Below the pieces are notes generated by a model. It saw only the letters and a program-made list of their open reading frames with translations, was not told the DNA's origin and searched no databases. This document shows positions 51,585 through 59,587 of a stretch of DNA of 64,000 nucleotides, in pieces; position 1 is the first letter of the stretch, and every line of letters starts with the position of its first letter. The stretch is from the NCBI RefSeq assembly GCF_013328815.1, contig NZ_JABUHN010000013.1, positions 24,492 through 88,491 of the forward strand, given 5' to 3'. The position numbers and the translations under genes are program-made. The stretch comes from Tabrizicola fusiformis. Lineage in GTDB: Bacteria; Pseudomonadota; Alphaproteobacteria; Rhodobacterales; Rhodobacteraceae.

Positions 51585-52927
51585 AGCGGCTGGCAGCGGC
51601 CCTTGCGGTTACCCCTTCGGCGGCGCTGGCCTGCGCCTTGCCGCCTTCGGTGATCCTGACGCTGCCCACGGGTGGCTATATCGCCGGAGCCGGGGCGACC
51701 GTGGCGCTGACGGCGGTCTTGGGTGCGATGAGCGGGCGGCTGCCGCGCTTTGTCGCGCTGCCGCTTTGGCAGGGGCCGGACCGCTGGCCGCGGATGTTCA
51801 CCTCATACCTTGGGTTTCTGGGGCTGGCGGGGCTTTTGGCCATCGGCTTTGTCGGGGCGGCGGACCCGCTGCACAACCTGCTGGCGCTGGTGTTCTGGAC
51901 CGGCATCTGGATTGCACTGCCCTTTGCCTGCATGATCTTCGGCAATCTGTGGTGGGGGATGAACCCTTGGGCCGCGCCGGTGCGGGCGCTGCGCGGCGCT
52001 CTGGGCTGGCGGGGCAGCATCGGGTTGTCGCGGCTGGGACATTGGCCCGCCGTTCTGGGCATGGCCGGGTTCGGCTGGTTCCAGATCGCGGCGCTGGCGC
52101 CGCAAGACCCGGGCGTGCTGGCGCGGATGCTGCTGGTCTATTGGGTGGTGCTTCTGGCGCTTGCCGTGGCCGAAGGCGAAGATTGGCTGGAGCAGGGGGA
52201 GTTCCTGACAGTGTTCTTCACCCTGATCGCCCGCATTGCGCCGCTTTGGCGAGAGCGGGATGGGGCGCAGGTGCGGGCCTTTGCCGGATGGCCCGGGGCG
52301 CAGGTGCTGCGGATGGCACCGCTTGATCTGTCGCAGATGGCTTTCGTCGTGGTCACGCTGGGCACGTTGAGTTTTGAGGGGCTGTCGGAAACCTTCTGGT
52401 GGCTGGGGCTGATCGGGGAAAACCCGCTGGAGTTCACCGGCCGCTCGGCGGTGCAGGGGGTGAACGCCGTCGGGCTGTTGGCGGCATGGGGCCTGACGGC
52501 GGCGGCGCTTTGGGGCGGGTTGCGGCTGTCGCGGGCGCTGGGCGGGGGCGGCTTTGCGGCGGGGCCGGTGATGCTGTCCTTCCTTGCCATCGCGGCGGGG
52601 TATCATGTGGCGCATTTCTTCGTCACGCTGATCACCACCGGGCAATATACCCTCTGGGCGCTGAACGACCCGCTGTTTCGGGGCGATGAGTTGTTGGGCC
52701 TACCGCCCTTTTACATCTCATTCGGGTTCCTGTCGGTTCCGGCGGTGATGGCGGCGATCTATGCCGTGCAATTCGGTGCCATTCTGGGGGCGCATCTTCT
52801 GGCGGTGGTGCTGACGCTGCGGCTGGGCGGTGGCCCCCGTGCGGCGGGGCATTTTCCGATGACCCTGTTGATGACGGGCTATACAGTTTTCGGTCTCTGG
52901 CTTATGTCAACGGCGCGAGGTGTTTGA
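51581..52927 (+). CDS. Polytopic membrane protein, unknown
   Basis: A 448-residue inner-membrane protein with about eleven hydrophobic segments, including VILTLPTGGYIAGAGATVAL, GLAGLLAIGFVGAA, GIWIALPFACMIFGNLWWG, MLLVYWVVLLALAVAEG and VMAAIYAVQFGAILGAHLL. An N-terminal signal-like stretch (MKRLAAALAVTPSAALACA) precedes them. Conserved-looking polar pieces lie in FGNLWWGMNPW and YHVAHFFVTLITTGQY; these histidines could bind metal or haem. The GTG start 51581 overlaps the DUF1185 stop by 4 nt, so it belongs to the same operon. No transporter family is recognised. It could be an extra transporter or a membrane enzyme. Confidence 0.85.
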   Translation: MKRLAAALAVTPSAALACALPPSVILTLPTGGYIAGAGATVALTAVLGAMSGRLPRFVALPLWQGPDRWPRMFTSYLGFLGLAGLLAIGFVGAADPLHNLLALVFWTGIWIALPFACMIFGNLWWGMNPWAAPVRALRGALGWRGSIGLSRLGHWPAVLGMAGFGWFQIAALAPQDPGVLARMLLVYWVVLLALAVAEGEDWLEQGEFLTVFFTLIARIAPLWRERDGAQVRAFAGWPGAQVLRMAPLDLSQMAFVVVTLGTLSFEGLSETFWWLGLIGENPLEFTGRSAVQGVNAVGLLAAWGLTAAALWGGLRLSRALGGGGFAAGPVMLSFLAIAAGYHVAHFFVTLITTGQYTLWALNDPLFRGDELLGLPPFYISFGFLSVPAVMAAIYAVQFGAILGAHLLAVVLTLRLGGGPRAAGHFPMTLLMTGYTVFGLWLMSTARGV

Positions 52928-53014
52928 AAAGACAGGACTTTTCATTTGTATGCCTATGATCTGCAACCACAGGCGCCGGGGCACACCCGGGCCGTCCAAC
53001 AGCGGAGTGAAACC

Positions 53015-54301
53015 ATGATCACCACGAAGAAGACTGGTCTGGCGCCGTCGCGGCGTTCGGTTCTGATGGGGGCGGGCGCGGGCCTGCTGGCCGGGGCGGG
53101 TCTGATCCGCCCGGTCTGGGCGCAGGCCGCGCCGCTGAAACTGGGGTTCCAGTTGCACGCGACGGGGATCGGCGCCGGCTATGGCCGCTGGTATCAGCGC
53201 ACGGCGGATGCGGCGGTCAAGCTGATCAACGAAGGCGGTGGCATCGCCGGGCGCCCGGTGGAACTGGTCTATGAAGACGATGGCACCGACCCCAAGCGCG
53301 GCGCCGAAGTGGTGGACAAGCTGGTCAGCCAGCATGGCTGCGATCTGGTTCTGGGCACGTTGTTCAGCCATGTGGTGATGGGGTCCGCCCCCCGCGCCGG
53401 AGAGTTGAAGGTGCCCTATCTGGTCTGTTCCGAAGGCTACCACGTCGCCTCGGGCGCGCTGAACCGCTGGACGCTGCAACCCGGCATCACCGATGTCCGC
53501 AGCCAGATCTCGTCGATGGCGCCGTGGGTTGCGGGCAACATCGGCAAGAAAGTGACGATGGTCTACCCGGACTATGCGTTCGGCTATGACCACCGCGATT
53601 TCTTTACCGCCGCCATTCAGGCGCAGGGCGGCGAGGTTCTGGCCCAGATCGCCATTCCGCCGACCGAAACGAGCTTTACCCGCTATTTCCCGCAGATTCC
53701 GCCGGAAACCGAGGTGATCTATCACGTCATGGTCGGCCCGGGTGTTCTGACCTTCGTCAAGGAGCTGGGGGAGTTCTATGGCACTGGCGCCAAGCCGCAG
53801 CTTTTCGGTTTCATCGACTCGCTCGAAGCGGTGGATACGGCGACGCCGGGGCTGGAGTTCCTCGAAGGCTCGCATTTCTGGGAGGCGCATCCCCGGGTAA
53901 AGCCTGCCGATGCGGGTGAACATGAGGCGGCATACCGGGCCGCCGTGGGCGTGGATGACAATGGCGCCAGCACTGGTGACGCCGCCGATGTTGCCACCTA
54001 TTCCCATATGTTCAGCACCTGGGAGACGCTGTTCTTCATCAAGCAGGCGATCGAGGCGGCGGGCTATACCGGCCCCGCCGACCGTCAGAAGCTGGTCGAG
54101 GCGATGGAGGCGATTTCCGACCTGCCTTACGGCATCGAGCGGCCGCAGGGTGCCAAGACCTTCAACGGCAAGACCCACCAAGCCTTTGGCGTGCAGAACA
54201 TCTCGAAGATCGAAGGCGGCAAGCTGGTGAAGGTGCATACCACCACGATTGAGGAAGGGCTTTACCCCGACGCGGTCGATTACACGACGATGGCGTTCTG
54301 A
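53015..54301 (+). CDS. LIV-type ABC transporter substrate-binding protein
   Basis: Periplasmic binding protein of 428 residues of the branched-chain amino-acid/amide (Peripla_BP_6) family. The N-terminus carries a Tat-like signal, SRRSVLMGAGAGLLAGAG, ending WAQA. The core has KLGFQLHATGIGAGYGRWYQ, GIAGRPVELVYEDDGTDPKR, GTLFSHVVMGSAP, and YPDYAFGYDHRDFF. Such proteins bind amino acids, urea, amides, aromatic acids or other polar ligands. Start ATG 53015 follows GGAGTGAAACC; the frame from 52946 is leader. It heads the importer genes and is separated from livH by repeat copy E. Confidence 0.94.
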   Translation: MITTKKTGLAPSRRSVLMGAGAGLLAGAGLIRPVWAQAAPLKLGFQLHATGIGAGYGRWYQRTADAAVKLINEGGGIAGRPVELVYEDDGTDPKRGAEVVDKLVSQHGCDLVLGTLFSHVVMGSAPRAGELKVPYLVCSEGYHVASGALNRWTLQPGITDVRSQISSMAPWVAGNIGKKVTMVYPDYAFGYDHRDFFTAAIQAQGGEVLAQIAIPPTETSFTRYFPQIPPETEVIYHVMVGPGVLTFVKELGEFYGTGAKPQLFGFIDSLEAVDTATPGLEFLEGSHFWEAHPRVKPADAGEHEAAYRAAVGVDDNGASTGDAADVATYSHMFSTWETLFFIKQAIEAAGYTGPADRQKLVEAMEAISDLPYGIERPQGAKTFNGKTHQAFGVQNISKIEGGKLVKVHTTTIEEGLYPDAVDYTTMAF

Positions 54302-54308
54302 GCATCGG

Positions 54309-54368
54309 CGGCCGGGGGCTTCGCGCCCCCGGACCCCCGCGGGATATTTAAGGACAGATGAAAGGGCG
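54309..54368. repeat. GC-rich palindromic repeat, copy E (between binding protein and livH)
   Basis: GGCCGGGGGCTTCGCGCCCC forms a hairpin, followed by CGGACCCCCGCGGGATATTTAA and GACAGATGAAAG, the same tail as copy A. The final AAAGGG supplies the ribosome site of livH. A hairpin here would allow more binding protein than permease to be made. Confidence 0.75.
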
Positions 54369-54371
54369 CTC

Positions 54372-55250
54372 GTGGGTTTTGGTCCGTTTCTGCTGCTTGC
54401 CGTGATGGAGGGGCTGGTGTCGGCGGCGGTGCTGGCGCTGACGGCGGTGGGTCTGTCGCTGGTCTTTGGCGTGATGCGGGTGGTGAATGTCGCCCATGGC
54501 GCGTTTTTCATGCTGGGCGCGCTGGTCGCCTGGTTTGTGGCAGGCCATGTCGCGGGGCCGCCGGTCTGGGGCTGGCTCGCTGCGCTGGTGGTGGCGCCTT
54601 TGGTGGTGGGGGCGCTGGCGGCACTGGTCGATATCTCAGTATTGAAGCGGCTGAATTATGAGCCCGAGGCGGTGATCGTGGCCACCATCGGCGTGCTTTA
54701 CATTCTGGAACAGGCGGCCCTGATGAGCTTTGGCCCCGATGCAAGGCCGGTGGCGGCGCCCTTCACGCTGCGGCTGCAACTGCCGTGGTTCGGCTATTCG
54801 GGGTATAAGCTGTTTGTGGTCGTGGCCGCCTGCGCCGTGCTGGCCGGGGTCTGGCTGCTGATGGCGCGGACGCGCTTTGGCCTTCTCATGCGGGCGACGC
54901 AGGTGGACCGCAACACGGCGCGGGCCTTTGGCATCAATGTGGACCGGGTTTATGCGGGCACTTTCGCGCTGGGTGCGGCGCTGGCGGCGGTGGCGGCGGT
55001 GCTGGTGGTGCCGATTTCCCAAGTGCATTACCTGATGGGGGCGGATCCGCTGTTGTTGGCCTTCATCACGGTGATCATCGGGGGCTTGGGCAGTTTGCGC
55101 GGCACGCTGGTTGCGGCGCTGGTGATCGGGTTGAGTGACGGGGTGATCTCGATGTTCTGGTCGCCCACCTTGTCAAAGATCATCGCCACGCTCTTGGTGG
55201 CGCTGGTGCTGGTGTTCCGGCCGCAGGGCCTGTTCGGGGCCAAGGCATGA
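54372..55250 (+). CDS. livH: LivH-type ABC transporter permease
   Basis: Inner-membrane permease of 292 residues with about eight membrane helices: SAAVLALTAVGLSLVFGVMR, then the LivH signature VVNVAHGAFFMLGALVAWF, and later AFIT-VIIGGLGSLRGTLVAAL with the conserved GGLGSxxG cytoplasmic loop. GTG 54372 has AAAGGG 5 nt upstream; ATG 54405 is an internal alternative, and the frame from 54249 runs back into the binding-protein gene. It overlaps livM by 4 nt. The family name only reflects homology; the ligand here is probably not leucine. Confidence 0.92.
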   Translation: MGFGPFLLLAVMEGLVSAAVLALTAVGLSLVFGVMRVVNVAHGAFFMLGALVAWFVAGHVAGPPVWGWLAALVVAPLVVGALAALVDISVLKRLNYEPEAVIVATIGVLYILEQAALMSFGPDARPVAAPFTLRLQLPWFGYSGYKLFVVVAACAVLAGVWLLMARTRFGLLMRATQVDRNTARAFGINVDRVYAGTFALGAALAAVAAVLVVPISQVHYLMGADPLLLAFITVIIGGLGSLRGTLVAALVIGLSDGVISMFWSPTLSKIIATLLVALVLVFRPQGLFGAKA

Positions 55251-56179
55251 AGGTCTGGCTTTTCCATCTGGCGGTGCTGGTGGCTTTGGCGGTGCTGGCG
55301 CTGATCCTGCCGGCCTATCACGCCAACAATCTGGCGCGGATCCTGATGCTGGCGGTCTTTGCCACGGGCTATAACCTTGCCTTCGGCTATACCGGGATGT
55401 TGAGCCTTGGCCATGCGCTGTTCTTTGCGGCGGGGATGTATGGCGCGGCGCTGCCGGTTTCGCTTTGGGGCCTTGGGGCCTTGCCGGGGCTGGCGCTGGG
55501 GCTTCTGGCCGGGGGCGCCGTGGCGGCGGCGGTGGGGCTGCTGGCGCTGCGGACGGCGGGGGTCAGCTTTATGATCGTGACGCTGATGTTCGCGCAGGCG
55601 GGGTATCTGACGGTGATCTACTTCAACCAGACCACCGGCGGCGATCAGGGGATCGTGCTGTCGGGCGCCGGGCGGATGCTGGCAGGGCTGGACATGACGC
55701 AGGACGGCCCGCGCCTGATGGTGGCGCTGGGGCTTTATGCGGCGGGGCTGCTGGCGGCGCTGGCGCTGGTGCAAAGCCGGTTTGGCCGGGTGATGCTGGC
55801 CATGCGCGAGAATGAAGAGCGCAGCCGGATGCTTGGCTATGATCCGTTCCGGGTCAAGCTGGCGGTGCTGGCGATTTCGGGGCTTTACGCCGGGGTGGCG
55901 GGCGCAGGCTATGCCCTGCTGTTCGGCTATGCCGGGGCGGGGTTTGCCGGGGTGCAATATTCCATCCTTCCCATGCTTTACAGCCTGATGGGCGGGGCGG
56001 GCACCGTGCTGGGCCCGCTGATCGGGGCGGGGGCGATGTTCTATCTGATCGACATCGCCTCGGGTCTGACCACGGCCTATCTGATGGGGGTGGGAATTGC
56101 GCTGGTGGTGCTGGTGCTGTTCGCGCCGCGGGGGATTCTGGGCTGGGTCCGCGAAAGGGTGCTGCCATGGCTGCCGTGA
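55247..56179 (+). CDS. livM: LivM-type ABC transporter permease
   Basis: Second permease, 310 residues, with hydrophobic segments LFHLAVLVALAVLALILPAY, the LivM block NLAFGYTGMLSLGHALFFAAGM, MIVTLMFAQAGYLTVIYFNQ, and ISGLYAGVAGAGYALLFGYA. The conserved GGAGTVLGPLIGAG loop lies near the end. Start ATG 55247 overlaps livH (ATGA); its end overlaps livG by 13 nt. It forms the transmembrane channel with LivH. Confidence 0.95.
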   Translation: MKVWLFHLAVLVALAVLALILPAYHANNLARILMLAVFATGYNLAFGYTGMLSLGHALFFAAGMYGAALPVSLWGLGALPGLALGLLAGGAVAAAVGLLALRTAGVSFMIVTLMFAQAGYLTVIYFNQTTGGDQGIVLSGAGRMLAGLDMTQDGPRLMVALGLYAAGLLAALALVQSRFGRVMLAMRENEERSRMLGYDPFRVKLAVLAISGLYAGVAGAGYALLFGYAGAGFAGVQYSILPMLYSLMGGAGTVLGPLIGAGAMFYLIDIASGLTTAYLMGVGIALVVLVLFAPRGILGWVRERVLPWLP

Positions 56180-56889
56180 TCCTTGAAGCGCAGGGAGTGG
56201 CGCGGGCCTTTGGCGGGTTGCGGGCGGTGGACGGGGTGGATTTCGCGCTGCAAGCGGGAGAGATTCACGCGCTGATCGGGCCGAATGGCGCGGGCAAAAC
56301 CACCTTTGTCAGCCTGCTGTCGGGTCGGATCGCGCCAGATGCCGGGGCGATCCGGTTGGCGGGACAGGACATCACCCGGTTGCCCGCGCATCTGCGGGTG
56401 CGGCGCGGGATTGCCTATACGTTCCAGATCACCTCGATCTATCCGCGGCTTACGGTGTTCGACAATGTGGCGCTGGCCGCCCAGTCGCGCGGGGTGCGTG
56501 ACCTGCAGGCGGCGATTGCGGCGGCGCTCGCCCGTGTTGGCATGGGCGATCTGGCGGGGCAGGAGGCGGCAACGCTGTCCTACGGTCACCAGCGGCTTCT
56601 GGAATTGGCGATGGGGCTGGCCTTGCAGCCGCGGGTGCTGATTCTGGATGAGCCGACGCAGGGCCTTGCCGCCGGTGAGATTGCCGCCTTCACCGCCCTT
56701 GTCCGCAGCCTTGTGCCCGAAACCACCGTTCTGATGATCGAGCATAACATGGAAGTGGTGATGTCACTGGCCCACCGCATTACGGTGCTGAACTTTGGCC
56801 GGGTGCTGGCTCATGGCACGCCGGAAGAGATTCGCGCCAATCCGGCGGTGCAGGCCGCCTATCTGGGGACCGGCGATGCTGCGGCTTGA
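56167..56889 (+). CDS. livG: LivG-type ABC transporter ATPase
   Basis: Cytoplasmic ATPase of 240 residues: Walker A GPNGAGKTTFVSLLSG, Q-loop in FQITSIYPRLTVFDNVAL, Walker B RVLILDEPTQGLAAGE and switch histidine in MIEHNMEVVM. The signature is LSYGHQRLLELAMGLA, the common LivG variant. ATG 56167 starts within the end of livM. LivG pairs with LivF to power the importer. Confidence 0.96.
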   Translation: MAAVILEAQGVARAFGGLRAVDGVDFALQAGEIHALIGPNGAGKTTFVSLLSGRIAPDAGAIRLAGQDITRLPAHLRVRRGIAYTFQITSIYPRLTVFDNVALAAQSRGVRDLQAAIAAALARVGMGDLAGQEAATLSYGHQRLLELAMGLALQPRVLILDEPTQGLAAGEIAAFTALVRSLVPETTVLMIEHNMEVVMSLAHRITVLNFGRVLAHGTPEEIRANPAVQAAYLGTGDAAA

Positions 56890-57568
56890 GGGGGTTTCGG
56901 CCGGATATGGCGCGGTTACGGTGCTGCGCGGTCTGTCCTTTGCCGCCGAGGCGGGGGAGGTGACCTGCATCATGGGCCGCAACGGGGTGGGCAAGACCAC
57001 GCTGATGCGGGCGATCATGGGGCAGATTGCGGTCAGCGGTTCGGTCCGGCTGGGGGGCGAGGAACTGGCCGGCTTGCCTGCGCATGAGGTGCCGCGCCGG
57101 GGCATCGCCCTTGTGCCGCAGGGGCGGCGGCTGTTCGGGCCGCTGACCGTGGCGGAAAACCTTGAGATCGGGCTGATGACCCGGGGCAAGGGCGCGGTGA
57201 CGCGCGACCGGGTGTTGGACCTGTTCCCTCGGCTGCGGGAGCGGCTGACGCAGGTTTCATCCACGCTTTCGGGCGGGGAGCAGCAGATGCTCGCCATTGC
57301 CCGGGCGCTCTGCCTTGAGCCGAAGGTGCTGCTTTTGGACGAGCCGACCGAGGGGCTACAACCTTCGATGATTGCGGCGATCCGGCAGGTGGTTCTGGGT
57401 TTGAAGACAACCGGTGTGGCGGTGGTGCTGGTCGAGCAACGGGTTTCCGCGGTGCTGGACATGGCCGACCGGGTGGCTTTCATGGACCACGGCACGGTCG
57501 CCGAAACCGTGGCGCGGGCCGATCTGGCCCCCGGTGCGGCGCAGTTTGCAACCTGGGTGGGGGTCTGA
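56876..57568 (+). CDS. livF: LivF-type ABC transporter ATPase
   Basis: Second ATPase of 230 residues. Walker A is GRNGVGKTTLMRAIMG, the signature is LSGGEQQMLAIARAL, and Walker B VLLLDEPTEGLQPSM is followed by VVLVEQRVSAVLD. FGPLTVAENLEIGL matches LivF. ATG 56876 (MLRLEGVSAGYG) overlaps livG by 14 nt; the frame from 56795 is inside livG and rejected. The gene stops immediately before hyuA, so transporter and hydrolase genes are one transcription unit. Confidence 0.95.
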   Translation: MLRLEGVSAGYGAVTVLRGLSFAAEAGEVTCIMGRNGVGKTTLMRAIMGQIAVSGSVRLGGEELAGLPAHEVPRRGIALVPQGRRLFGPLTVAENLEIGLMTRGKGAVTRDRVLDLFPRLRERLTQVSSTLSGGEQQMLAIARALCLEPKVLLLDEPTEGLQPSMIAAIRQVVLGLKTTGVAVVLVEQRVSAVLDMADRVAFMDHGTVAETVARADLAPGAAQFATWVGV

Positions 57569-59587
57569 ATGACGGGTCTTGTGGCGGGCGTCGATGTCGG
57601 CGGCACCTTCACCGATCTGGTGATCCTTGACCCGGCAACGGGGGCTGTGCGGCTGGCCAAGGTGCCGACCAGCCTGCCGGATCAGTCGGGCGGGGTGCTG
57701 GCCGCCTTTGCCGAGGCGGGGGCCGATCTGGGCCAGATGGACCTGATCGTGCATGGCACCACCACGACCACCAATGCGGTGCTGGAGCGCAAGCTGGCCA
57801 AGACCGGGCTGATCACCACCGAAGGGTTTCGTGACGTGCTGGAGCTGGGCCGCCGGACCCGTCCGCAAGCCTATGGCATGAAAGGCCATTTCGTGCCGGT
57901 CATCCCCCGCGACCTGCGGCTTGAGGTGGCGGGCCGGATGGATGCGCGGGGCCGTGAGCTGACGCCTCTGGACGAGGCGGCGGTGGCGCGGGCCGCGCTC
58001 TGGCTGCGCGATCAGGGCTGCGAAAGTCTGGTGATCCATTTCCTGCACGCCTATGCCAACCCCGCGCATGAACTGCGCGCGGCCGAGATTGCGGCGGGCG
58101 TCTGGCCAAACGGCTATATCACCACCGGCCATTCCCTCTTGTCCGAAAGCCGCGAGTTTGAGCGGGGGGTGACGGCGGCGGTCAATGCCTCCGTCCAGCC
58201 GCTGCTGGAGCGGTATGTGGCAAGGCTGGCCAAGGGATTGGCGGCGCGGGGATATTCCCGTGACCTTCTGGTGATGAACGGCAATGGTGGCATGGTCACC
58301 GCAAGCAAGGTCAGCCGCGAGGCGGTGAAAACCGTGATGTCGGGTCCGGCCAGTGGTGTGATGGCGGCGGTGGCAACCGGGCGGCGGGCCGGGATGGCGA
58401 ACCTTCTGACCTATGACATGGGCGGCACTTCGACCGATGTGGCGATGATCCGGGGCGGGGTGGCGCCGGTCTCGAACGAGATCGAGGTGGAATATGCCAT
58501 GCCGATCCATGTGCCGATGGTCGATGTCCGCACCGTCGGCGCCGGGGGCGGTTCGATCGCGCGGGTGGATGCGGGCGGGATGCTGCGGGTGGGACCGGAC
58601 TCGGCGGGGTCAAGCCCCGGGCCGGTCTGCTATGGGCGCGGCGGAACGCAGGTGACGATTTCCGATGCGAATTTGCTGCTTGGCCGCCTGCCTGCCGCGC
58701 GGTTCGGTCAGGCGGCTGCGGCGGCGCGGGCGGCGATGGAGGATCAGATCGCTGCGCCGCTGGGCCTGACGGTGGAAGAGGCGGCCGAAGCGGTGCTGCG
58801 GATTGCCAACACCCATATGGCGGGGGCGATACGGATGGTGTCGATCAGCATGGGCGCCGATCCGCGCGACTTTGCGCTGTTCGCCTTTGGCGGCGCCGGG
58901 CCGCTTCATGCGGTGGCATTGGCGCGGGAGCTGGCGGTGCCCAAGGTGCTGGTGCCCGCGCGGCCCGGGCTGACCAACGCGCTGGGCTGTGTGGTGGCCG
59001 ACCTGCGGCATGATTTCGTCCGCACCCTGAACCGCCCGCTGGACGCGGCGGACATGGCGCAGGTTCAGGCCATTCTGGCCGGGCAAGAGGCCGAGGGGCG
59101 GCGGTTGATTGCTGCCGAAAAGCTGGCGCTCCGCTCTGTCAGGGCCGAGTTTTCGGCGGATATGCAATTCATCGGCCAGACCCATCTGTTGCGGATCGCC
59201 CTGCCGGGGCCGGAGGTGGGCCGGGAGGAAATTCAGCGGCGGTTCGAGGCGGCCTATTGGGCGCGGTTCAAGGTGGAATTGCCGCAGGTGCGGGCCAATC
59301 TGGTGAACCTCAACTGCTCGGTCATCGGGGCGCGGCCCGAGCTTGACCTTTCGCGGCTGATTGATCCGGCGGGGCGGGGGCAGGCGGTGCCCTCGGGCAC
59401 AAGGCGGGTGTGGTTCGGCGGCTGGCGTGATGTGCCGGTCTATTGGCGGGATCATCTGCCGCTGGCGCTCGACCTGCAAGGCCCTGCGATCATTGAGCAA
59501 ATGGATACGACCGTGATCGTCGAGCCGGGGTGCCGGGTGACATCGGATAGTGACGGGAACCTGATTGTCGAGGTGGGCCATGCTTGA
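57569..59587 (+). CDS. hyuA: Hydantoinase/oxoprolinase subunit A
   Basis: A 672-residue subunit of the ATP-dependent hydantoinase/5-oxoprolinase class, which opens cyclic imides or lactams using ATP. The N-domain has the ATP phosphate motif GVDVGGTFTDLVILD (residues 7-21) and HGTTTTTNAVLERK; the second domain begins near ESREFERGVTAAVNA and carries the second phosphate motif DMGGTSTDVAMIRGG and FGGAGPLHAVALAREL. Length and order match HyuA. The start directly follows the livF stop and its end overlaps hyuB by 8 nt. Substrate could be hydantoin, N-methylhydantoin, 5-oxoproline or a related ring. Confidence 0.94.
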   Translation: MTGLVAGVDVGGTFTDLVILDPATGAVRLAKVPTSLPDQSGGVLAAFAEAGADLGQMDLIVHGTTTTTNAVLERKLAKTGLITTEGFRDVLELGRRTRPQAYGMKGHFVPVIPRDLRLEVAGRMDARGRELTPLDEAAVARAALWLRDQGCESLVIHFLHAYANPAHELRAAEIAAGVWPNGYITTGHSLLSESREFERGVTAAVNASVQPLLERYVARLAKGLAARGYSRDLLVMNGNGGMVTASKVSREAVKTVMSGPASGVMAAVATGRRAGMANLLTYDMGGTSTDVAMIRGGVAPVSNEIEVEYAMPIHVPMVDVRTVGAGGGSIARVDAGGMLRVGPDSAGSSPGPVCYGRGGTQVTISDANLLLGRLPAARFGQAAAAARAAMEDQIAAPLGLTVEEAAEAVLRIANTHMAGAIRMVSISMGADPRDFALFAFGGAGPLHAVALARELAVPKVLVPARPGLTNALGCVVADLRHDFVRTLNRPLDAADMAQVQAILAGQEAEGRRLIAAEKLALRSVRAEFSADMQFIGQTHLLRIALPGPEVGREEIQRRFEAAYWARFKVELPQVRANLVNLNCSVIGARPELDLSRLIDPAGRGQAVPSGTRRVWFGGWRDVPVYWRDHLPLALDLQGPAIIEQMDTTVIVEPGCRVTSDSDGNLIVEVGHA

